From Rhizobacter sp. (GTDB lineage: Bacteria; Pseudomonadota; Gammaproteobacteria; Burkholderiales; Burkholderiaceae_C), in NCBI GenBank assembly GCA_025351675.1, contig JANXVK010000577.1, positions 1 to 11,237 on the forward strand: a DNA stretch of 11,237 bases, written 5' to 3'. The number at the start of each line of letters is the position of its first letter. Position 1 is the first letter of the stretch. The position numbers were made by a program, and so were the translations under genes. Under the pieces are notes generated by a model. That model was not told where the DNA came from and searched no databases. It worked only from the letters and a program-made list of their open reading frames with translations. Positions 1 through 5,960 of this stretch are shown here, in pieces.

Positions 1-109
1 CGGCTTCAAGATGATCGTGGCCGGCGAGCTCGACGCGTTGCCCGAGCAGGCCTTCTACATGGTCGGCACGATCGACGAGGCGATCGAAAAGGCGAAGAAG
101 ATCAACTGA
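1..109 (+). CDS. atpD: ATP synthase F1 beta subunit, C-terminal end (partial)
   Basis: Only the last 35 codons are present, in the frame starting at base 2 and ending at TGA 107-109. The translated tail contains [10 protein letters not shown] followed by a charged helix with [10 protein letters not shown], the typical C-terminus of the catalytic beta subunit of F1Fo ATP synthase. In the complex this subunit binds ATP/ADP and catalyses ATP synthesis at the cytoplasmic face of the membrane. The gene lies 36 bases upstream of atpC in the same direction, the usual end of a bacterial atp operon. The rest of the gene is outside the window, so nothing can be said about its nucleotide-binding motifs. 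Confidence 0.96.
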   Translation, partial: GFKMIVAGELDALPEQAFYMVGTIDEAIEKAKKIN

Positions 110-145
110 TCCTCGCCACATCTTCGTTTCGATAAAGGACATCTG

Positions 146-562
146 ATGGCAACCCTGAAAGTGAGCGTCGTCTCTGCCGAAGGCAGCATCTTCGAGGGCG
201 AGGCAAAGTTCGTCGCGCTGCCGGGAGAAACCGGCGAGCTCGGCATCCTGCCGCGTCACACGCCGCTGATCACCCGCATCAAACCGGGCGCGGTGCGGAT
301 CCAGCGCGCCGACAACGGCGAGGAAGAGTTCGTCTTCGTCGCCGGCGGCATCCTCGAAGTGCAGCCGGGCACGGTCACCGTGCTGGCCGACACCGCGATC
401 CGCGGTCACGACCTCGACGAAGCCAAGGCGAGCGAGGCCAAGCGCCTCGCCGAAGACGCGATGAAGAACTCCAAGAACGAGATCGACTTCGCAAAAGCGC
501 AAGGCGAGTTCGCGGCGATGGCGGCGCAGATCGCGGCGATCCGCAAGTTCCGCGGCAAGTAA
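146..562 (+). CDS. atpC: ATP synthase F1 epsilon subunit
   Basis: This 138-residue protein has the normal length and layout of the epsilon subunit. An N-terminal beta-sandwich (about residues 1-85) carries the family signature [14 protein letters not shown] (30-43), and a C-terminal helical hairpin (about 88-138) is rich in Ala, Lys and Glu. Epsilon belongs to the central stalk of F1Fo ATP synthase, couples rotation to catalysis, and its C-terminal helices can inhibit ATP hydrolysis. The start ATG at 146 is preceded by an AAAGGA ribosome site at 134-139, six bases away. It follows atpD by 36 bases and is the last gene of the operon, since a strong terminator begins 17 bases after its stop codon. 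Confidence 0.97.
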   Translation: MATLKVSVVSAEGSIFEGEAKFVALPGETGELGILPRHTPLITRIKPGAVRIQRADNGEEEFVFVAGGILEVQPGTVTVLADTAIRGHDLDEAKASEAKRLAEDAMKNSKNEIDFAKAQGEFAAMAAQIAAIRKFRGK

Positions 563-578
563 GCGCTGCCTCCCCTCG

Positions 579-614
579 AAGCCCGTCGGCGCTCAGCGCC
601 GCGCGGGCTTTTTT
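579..614 (+). terminator. Intrinsic terminator of the atp operon
   Basis: A long GC-rich hairpin is followed by six T residues. The arms are AAGCCCG (579-585) with CGGGCTT (604-610), and CGGCGC (587-592) with GCGCCG (596-601). They are separated by a small T/CG internal loop and closed by a three-base TCA loop. The T run covers 609-614. It lies directly after atpC and reads as a classical Rho-independent terminator for the plus strand. On the minus strand the hairpin is followed by TTCGAGGGGA, which lacks a T-tract, so it should work poorly for the opposing transporter gene. Confidence 0.9.
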
Positions 615-1569
615 ACGGGTGCACGAACCACGCGATCAGCGTGAAGCTCGCGAACGCGAGCACGGTCGAGGCCATGATGATCCGGGCGACGCGACCGTTG
701 TCGGCACCATAGCGCTCGGCCAGCAGCGAGACGTTGCTGGCGCTCGGCAGCGCGGCGGCGAGCACCAGGATCGTCAGGCCGAAGGTCGGCACATCGACGC
801 CGGCCGCGCGCAGCGCGAGGCCGACGCCGCCGACCAGCGCCGGGTGCACGAACAGCTTGATCAGCGCCGCCGGCAGGTACTCGGCGACAGGCGTGCGCGT
901 GTGCGCGTGCTGGCCTGCCCGCCACAGCACCGCGCCGATCGTGAACAGCGCGACCGGCGAAGCCGAGTCGGCCAGCATCTTCACGACCTGCGCGGCGGCG
1001 CTCGGCAACTGCAACGACGTGGCCGCAGCGAGCGCGCCAAGCGCGATCGCCCACGGCTGCGGATTCGTCGCCGCACCGCGCAGCGCGCGCAGCACCACGA
1101 CCGGCCATGCCGCGCTGCCACTGGTGCCGTGCGCCTGCGCGAGCGCGAGGCACAACGTGCTCGTAAGAAAAAGATCGACCAGCAAGGTGCCGATCACCGG
1201 CCCCGACGCGGCATCGCCGAACAGCGCGACGAGCAGCGGCACCCCCATAAAGCCGCTGTTCGGGAACGCCGCCACGAACGCGCCGAACGCGGCGTTCTTC
1301 AGGCCGACACGCTTGAGCGTGATCGAGACCGTCAAGCCCACGACGAGCAGCGCGCACAGCGCATAGATCGCGATCAGCACCGGGTCGATCAGCATCGCGA
1401 ACGGCATGCTCGCGCCGAAACGGAACAGCATGCAGGGCAGCGCGAAATACAGCACGTAGGCGTTGAGGCCCGGGATCGCCGCCTCGGGCAACAGCCGGCG
1501 CTGCGCGGCCAGGTAGCCCAGCAGCACCAGCGCGAAGAACGGGATCGTGACGGTCAGGATCGCTTGCAT
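613..1569 (-). CDS. AEC-family (auxin efflux carrier-like) transporter
   Basis: This 318-residue hydrophobic protein has the usual length of the AEC family of secondary transporters (Mem_trans family). It contains about ten membrane segments in two halves. Family-type motifs are NSGFMGVPL (104-112) in the first half, NPQPWAIALG (169-178) at the start of the second, SPVALFTIGAVL (204-215), and LPSASNVSLLAERYG (274-288) near the end. The ATG at 1569 gives the characteristic N-terminus MQAILTVTIPFFALVLLGYL. The open frame continues further upstream, but that extension is arginine-rich and overlaps the rep region, so I rejected it. The ribosome site is weak. Bacterial members move organic acids such as malate or other anions, and the substrate here cannot be told from sequence. 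The stop codon lies within the T-tract of the convergent atpC terminator. Confidence 0.9.
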   Translation of the reverse strand: MQAILTVTIPFFALVLLGYLAAQRRLLPEAAIPGLNAYVLYFALPCMLFRFGASMPFAMLIDPVLIAIYALCALLVVGLTVSITLKRVGLKNAAFGAFVAAFPNSGFMGVPLLVALFGDAASGPVIGTLLVDLFLTSTLCLALAQAHGTSGSAAWPVVVLRALRGAATNPQPWAIALGALAAATSLQLPSAAAQVVKMLADSASPVALFTIGAVLWRAGQHAHTRTPVAEYLPAALIKLFVHPALVGGVGLALRAAGVDVPTFGLTILVLAAALPSASNVSLLAERYGADNGRVARIIMASTVLAFASFTLIAWFVHP

Positions 1570-1636
1570 GTTCCGACGAGTATCGCAAGCGCTTCGCCGC
1601 GGCCGAGTCTCCGGGTCGAGGCGGGGATGCGTCGCT
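1570..1636. promoter_or_regulatory. Divergent intergenic region between transporter and rep
   Basis: These 67 bases must hold the start signals for two divergent genes unless the promoters lie inside coding sequence. The palindrome AAGCGCTT sits at 1587-1594. On the plus strand TATGAT (1636-1641) matches the sigma-70 -10 consensus at five of six positions, but there is no recognisable -35 box 16-18 bases upstream. I see no good promoter for the transporter direction. Confidence 0.25.
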
Positions 1637-3778
1637 ATGATGGCGCCCTTCTTGCAGACCTCGAACGTGTCCTCCGCCCCCGATCCTCTCAATCCCGCGC
1701 AGCTCGAAGCGGTGCACCACCTCAGCGGCCCGTGCCTCGTGCTCGCGGGCGCGGGCTCGGGCAAGACGCGCGTGATCACGCACAAGATCGCGCGGCTGCT
1801 GCAGGCCGGCTACGCGCCGGGTCAGATCGCCGCGATCACGTTCACGAACAAGGCGGCGCAGGAGATGCGCGAACGCGCGAAGTCGCTGGTCGGTCCGCGC
1901 TCGGCGAAGCACCTCGTCATCAGCACCTTCCACTCGCTCGGCGTGCGCATCCTGCGCGCCGAGTACGAGAAGCTGGGGCTGAAGCAGCAGTTCAGCATCC
2001 TAGACAGCGACGACGTGCTCGGCATCCTGAAAGAGGCCGGCGCGAGCACCGACAACGCGCTCGCGCGCCGCTGGCAGTGGACCATCAGCGCGTGGAAGAG
2101 CGAAGGCAAGCACAGCGGCACCGTCGAGCCCACTGACGCCGACGAGCAGGTCGCGCAGCGCGTGATGCAGCGCTACGAGGAGCGCCTGAGCGCCTACCAA
2201 GCGGTCGACTTCGACGACCTGATCAGCCTGCCGCACAAGCTGCTGCGCGACGACGCCGAGGTGCGCGCGAAGTGGCAGGAGCAACTGCGCTACATCCTCG
2301 TCGACGAGTACCAGGACACCAACGCGATCCAGTACGAGATGCTGAAGTCGCTGGCCGGTCATCCGGGTGACAAAGACAGCGCGCTCTTCACCGCGGTCGG
2401 CGACGACGACCAGAGCATCTACGGCTGGCGCGGTGCGACCATCGACAACCTGAAGCGCCTGCCGCAGGAGTACCCGACGCTCAGGGTCATCGCGCTGGAG
2501 CAGAACTACCGCTCCACCGGCAACATCCTGCGCGCCGCGAACATGGTGATCGGCAACAACCCGAAGCTGTTCGAGAAGAAGCTCTGGAGCGCGTTCGGCG
2601 ACGGCGAGCCGGTTCGCGTGGTCGAGTGCGACAACGAGGAGCACGAGGCCGAGCGCGTCGTCGCGCGGTTCCAGGCGCTGCAGGGAGGCACGGTCGCAGG
2701 GGCATCATCGGCGTCGCCGACCGGCGTGAGCGCGGTCGAGTTCCGGGACTTCGCGGTGCTCTACCGCGCGAACCACCAGGCGCGCGTGTTCGAGAAGGCG
2801 CTGCGCAAGGCGAGCATCCCGTACAAGGTGTCGGGCGGCCAGAGTTTCTTCGACCGCGCCGAGATCAAGGACCTCTGCGCCTGGTTGCGGCTGATCGTCA
2901 ACAACGACGACGACCCGGCGTTCCTGCGCGCGGTGACGACGCCGAAGCGCGGCATCGGCCATCAAACGCTTGCGAGCTTGGGCGAGTTCGCCGGCAAGTG
3001 GAAGACGAGCCTGTACGAAGCGCTGTTCGCCGAGAGCCTCGGCTCGGTGCTCAGCGGCCGCGCGCTCGGCTCGCTGCACGAGTTCGGCCGCTACGTGAAC
3101 GACTTCGAGTACCGCGCGCGGCAGACGACCGGCGCCGAAGACGCGAAGGTCTTGCTGAGCGGCTGGCTGAAAGACCTCGACTACGAGAAGCAGCTGCACG
3201 ACGGTGAAGACAGCGAGAAGCTCGCTGCCGCGCGCTGGAGCAACGTGCTCGACTTCGTCGACTGGATCGCGAAGCGTTGCGGTGGCGAGATCGAGAACGA
3301 CGGCGGCACCAGCGTGGAAAGTGAGAAGAAGAGCGTGCTCGAAGTCGCGCAGACGATCTCCGTGATCATCAGTCTGGCCGAGCGCGGCGACGATCAGAAC
3401 ATGGTGACGCTGTCGACCTTGCATGCAGCGAAAGGCCTGGAGTGGCCGCACGTCGTGCTCGCCGGTGTCAACGAAGGCCTGTTGCCATTCGTGAGTGGCG
3501 GCAGCGACGGCGCCGACATGACCGCCGAGCGGCTCGAAGAAGAACGCCGGCTGATGTATGTCGGCATCACGCGCGCGCGCAGCACGCTGGGCGTGAGCGT
3601 CTTGCGTCGCCGCAAGCGCGGCCGTGAGTTCATCGCCGGCGTGCCGAGCCGCTTTGTCAAGGAGATGAAGCTCGACGAGGTCACCGCGAAGGAAGATCCA
3701 CGCGAAAAACTGAAGGCCTTGCGTGCGGCCGCTGCGGCGCGCGCGCAGAAGGCGGCTGAAGACGCGCCGACGCGTTAG
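1637..3778 (+). CDS. rep: ATP-dependent DNA helicase Rep (UvrD/Rep family, SF1A)
   Basis: This 713-residue protein carries the superfamily 1A helicase motifs in order: LNPAQLEAV Q-motif (18-26), Walker A AGAGSGKT (37-44), motif Ia TFTNKAAQEMRER (68-80), Walker B DEYQDTN (223-229), motif III GDDDQSIYGWRGA (255-267), motif IV EQNYRS (288-293), motif V TLHAAKGLEW (594-603) and motif VI YVGITRAR (641-648). FEKALRKASIPYKVSGGQSF (386-405) and the C-terminal KLKALRAAAAA fit Rep better than UvrD or PcrA. Rep unwinds DNA 3' to 5' and helps replication forks pass bound proteins. It is slightly longer than E. coli Rep (673 residues), partly from an N-terminal extension and a low-complexity Gly/Ser/Ala insert at about 349-366. 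ATG 1637 has GGGGA at 1623-1627. GTG 1667, giving an N-terminus of SSAPDPLNPAQ after Met, is a plausible alternative. Its neighbours give no functional link. Confidence 0.93.
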   Translation: MMAPFLQTSNVSSAPDPLNPAQLEAVHHLSGPCLVLAGAGSGKTRVITHKIARLLQAGYAPGQIAAITFTNKAAQEMRERAKSLVGPRSAKHLVISTFHSLGVRILRAEYEKLGLKQQFSILDSDDVLGILKEAGASTDNALARRWQWTISAWKSEGKHSGTVEPTDADEQVAQRVMQRYEERLSAYQAVDFDDLISLPHKLLRDDAEVRAKWQEQLRYILVDEYQDTNAIQYEMLKSLAGHPGDKDSALFTAVGDDDQSIYGWRGATIDNLKRLPQEYPTLRVIALEQNYRSTGNILRAANMVIGNNPKLFEKKLWSAFGDGEPVRVVECDNEEHEAERVVARFQALQGGTVAGASSASPTGVSAVEFRDFAVLYRANHQARVFEKALRKASIPYKVSGGQSFFDRAEIKDLCAWLRLIVNNDDDPAFLRAVTTPKRGIGHQTLASLGEFAGKWKTSLYEALFAESLGSVLSGRALGSLHEFGRYVNDFEYRARQTTGAEDAKVLLSGWLKDLDYEKQLHDGEDSEKLAAARWSNVLDFVDWIAKRCGGEIENDGGTSVESEKKSVLEVAQTISVIISLAERGDDQNMVTLSTLHAAKGLEWPHVVLAGVNEGLLPFVSGGSDGADMTAERLEEERRLMYVGITRARSTLGVSVLRRRKRGREFIAGVPSRFVKEMKLDEVTAKEDPREKLKALRAAAAARAQKAAEDAPTR

Positions 3779-3875
3779 GGTAGACCAGGCTCAAGGGCCG
3801 AGCGCCGGGCCGCCCCAGGCCGGCCCGCATCCCCCCGGGGGATCGGTCGGCGTACCCGCCGATCGAGGGGCACCC
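3779..3875. repeat. Convergent intergenic spacer with three dyad symmetries (REP-like)
   Basis: The spacer between the stop codons of rep and the last c-di-GMP gene is made almost entirely of palindromic DNA. First, CGGGCCG (3806-3812) pairs with CGGCCCG (3821-3827) across an eight-base loop. Second, ATCCCCC (3829-3835) mirrors GGGGGAT (3837-3843) around one base. Third, CGGCG (3848-3852) pairs with CGCCG (3857-3861) across four bases, or alternatively GATCGG (3841-3846) pairs with CCGATC (3859-3864). No T-tract follows on either strand, so this is not a standard intrinsic terminator. The layout resembles dispersed intergenic palindromic elements of the REP/BIME kind. With one copy visible, repetition in the genome is inferred. 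Confidence 0.45.
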
Positions 3876-5960
3876 TCAGGCCGCGCGCTCGTTGCCGCGC
3901 GGTTCCGGGCCCGGCGTCTGCAACAACGTGACGCGGCCCTCGTGCCGGGCCCGGTCGAAATCGGCCTCGATGTTTTGGAGCGCCTCACGCGTCGCCGCGG
4001 TCGACGAGACGATGCCGACGGCCCGGTTGCGCCCCTGGTTCTTCGCGGTGTACAGTGCCATGTCGGCCAGGTTCACCGCCTGTTCCCACGGCACCTCGGC
4101 ATCGTAGGGGTGCAGCGGGAAGCGCGCGTAGCCGATCGAGGCCGTGATGTGCAAGGCATGCGCAGCGCCGCCGTTGCCGACCGTGATCGGCGTCTGCCCG
4201 AGGATGCGCAGCACGCGCGCGGCGACCTGCTCGGCCTGCTCGTTGGCGGCACGCGGCGCGAGGATCAGGAACTCCTCGCCGCCCCAGCGCACCACCAGAT
4301 CGCCGCTGCGCACCGCGTCGTTCAGGCGCCGCGCCACCTCCACCAGCACCTGGTCGCCGGCGGCGTGGCCCTGCACGTCGTTGACATGCTTGAAGTGGTC
4401 GATGTCGACCAGCAGCAGCGCGCCCTCGAAGCCGCCGTGGCCGCACAGCGTCGTCATCACCGACTGGAAGTGGCGGCGGTTCGCGAGATTCGTCAGCGGG
4501 TCGCGCTCGCTCTGCGCTTGCAACTGGACGCGGCTGGCTTCGAGGCGCTGGTGCGTCTCGCGCACCCGGCGGTACAGGATCGTGACCAGCACACACGCCA
4601 GGCCCATCACTGCGGCGAGCAGCCACCAGATGCGTTGGGTGAGGTCGCGGTTCGCGAGCGCCTCGGTCTTCAGGGCGTTGTCGTGGCCGAGCAGTTCGAT
4701 GTCGCGCTGGCGTGCGTCGGCGTCGTTCCGCGTCTGCAGTTCCTTCAGTGCGATGCTGCGGTTCGCGCGCATCATCTCGGCGCTCAGTGTGCGTTCGCGG
4801 TGGTACAGCTCAAGCGCGCCGCGCGCATCGCCGGTGGCTGCGAGCGCCTCGCCGAACTCCTGCAGCGTGGCGGCCTGGCGACCGCTCTCGCCGCTCTGTT
4901 GCCAGAGTTCGAGCAGACGCGCCAGGTCGTGCTTGCCTTCGGCGATGCGGCCGAGGCCGATCTTCGCGATGCCGGCGTTGTTGATCAGCACGCGCTCGGT
5001 GCGCAGGTCGTTGTGGCTGCGCACGATCACGAGTGCGCGCTCGGCGGCATGCAGCGCGTCGGCCGGGCGGTTCAGGCGCGCCCAGGTGTCGCTGAGGTTG
5101 GTCAGCAGCATCGCCTCCAGCCGCGGCGCCTGCGCCAGTGCGGCCAGCGCCAGCGCCTCTTCGTGGAAGCGCAGCGCGCCGTGCCGGTCACCCTGCGCCT
5201 TGGCCAGGCGTGCCTCGATGCCGCTGACGCGCGCCAGCGTGGTCGGGTCGTCGGTCTGTGTGGCGAGCTTGCGCGCCTGGGCGACCAGCTTCTGCGCGAG
5301 CTCGCGCTCGCCGCGGCCGTTCGCGTACAGCGCGAGCGCGCTCAGGTTCGCGACGCGGCGACGCGCGTCGTTCGCCCACTCGGCGAGCAGCAGTGCGCTC
5401 TGCGCATGAGCGGTTGCGGGCGCCGGCAAGCCCTGGCTGAAGGCGCGGCGCTCGAGGATCTGCAGCGCGCGCCACGCCGCGCGGTAGCTGCATTCAAGCC
5501 CTTCATGGGGCGACGCGGGTGCGCCCGGGCAACCGGCGTGGAACGCCGGCAGCGCCGATTGCGCCAGCGCGGCAGCCACGTCGAGTTGGCCGGCGTTCTC
5601 GGCGACCAGCGCGCGCACCAGGTTCGAGGCCGCGATCGCGCGACCGGCCGGGTCGTCGGGCGAGAGGGCGAGCAACTTGTCGGCGATCGCGCCGGCGCGC
5701 GCCGCAGCACCGGCCTGCGCCTCGACGCTGCCGATCGCCAGCAGCAGCACGCGTTGCTCGTCGGTCGAGCCGGTGACTGCGGCCGGCATCATGCGCAGCC
5801 GGAGCAGCGCCTGGGCCGGGCGCTCGAAGCCATCGTTCACGAGCGTGTCGACCTGCTCGGCGAATGCGTTCGGCTGGTGCGGCGCATGCACCGGTGCGGC
5901 CGCGGCACTGCCAAGCAGCGCCGCGAGCAGCGCGTTGAAGAGGAACAGACGCAGCTTCAT
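3876..5960 (-). CDS. Periplasmic TPR-domain diguanylate cyclase (GGEEF), second paralogue
   Basis: This 694-residue protein is a predicted inner-membrane diguanylate cyclase, making c-di-GMP from two GTP. It has a signal peptide (about 1-26), then a helical region with TPR-like repeats (about 30-395), presumably periplasmic, including GALRFHEEALALAALAQ (261-277), ADALHAAERAL (300-310) and GALELYHRERTL (381-392). A charged helix precedes a single membrane segment starting WWLLAA (445-450), then a short coiled-coil linker and a GGDEF domain from DPLTNLANRRHF (487-498). DIDHFKHVND (519-528), the active-site loop GGEEF (560-564) and the inhibitory RSGD (551-554), five residues before it, are intact. 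ATG 5960 overlaps the previous gene's TGA by four bases, which argues for translational coupling. The open frame upstream of this start lies inside the neighbour gene. It is a paralogue of the 678-residue protein, with a divergent sensor region that contains Cys144 and Cys157. The signal sensed is unknown. Confidence 0.9.
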   Translation of the reverse strand: MKLRLFLFNALLAALLGSAAAAPVHAPHQPNAFAEQVDTLVNDGFERPAQALLRLRMMPAAVTGSTDEQRVLLLAIGSVEAQAGAAARAGAIADKLLALSPDDPAGRAIAASNLVRALVAENAGQLDVAAALAQSALPAFHAGCPGAPASPHEGLECSYRAAWRALQILERRAFSQGLPAPATAHAQSALLLAEWANDARRRVANLSALALYANGRGERELAQKLVAQARKLATQTDDPTTLARVSGIEARLAKAQGDRHGALRFHEEALALAALAQAPRLEAMLLTNLSDTWARLNRPADALHAAERALVIVRSHNDLRTERVLINNAGIAKIGLGRIAEGKHDLARLLELWQQSGESGRQAATLQEFGEALAATGDARGALELYHRERTLSAEMMRANRSIALKELQTRNDADARQRDIELLGHDNALKTEALANRDLTQRIWWLLAAVMGLACVLVTILYRRVRETHQRLEASRVQLQAQSERDPLTNLANRRHFQSVMTTLCGHGGFEGALLLVDIDHFKHVNDVQGHAAGDQVLVEVARRLNDAVRSGDLVVRWGGEEFLILAPRAANEQAEQVAARVLRILGQTPITVGNGGAAHALHITASIGYARFPLHPYDAEVPWEQAVNLADMALYTAKNQGRNRAVGIVSSTAATREALQNIEADFDRARHEGRVTLLQTPGPEPRGNERAA

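Noticed and set aside
593..1933. Long open frames overlapping the AEC transporter on both strands (including 619-2136 plus)
   Set aside because: They are arginine-, alanine- and histidine-rich without recognisable motifs. The transporter frame gives a coherent multi-helix protein with family motifs, so the others are shadows of high-GC codon use.
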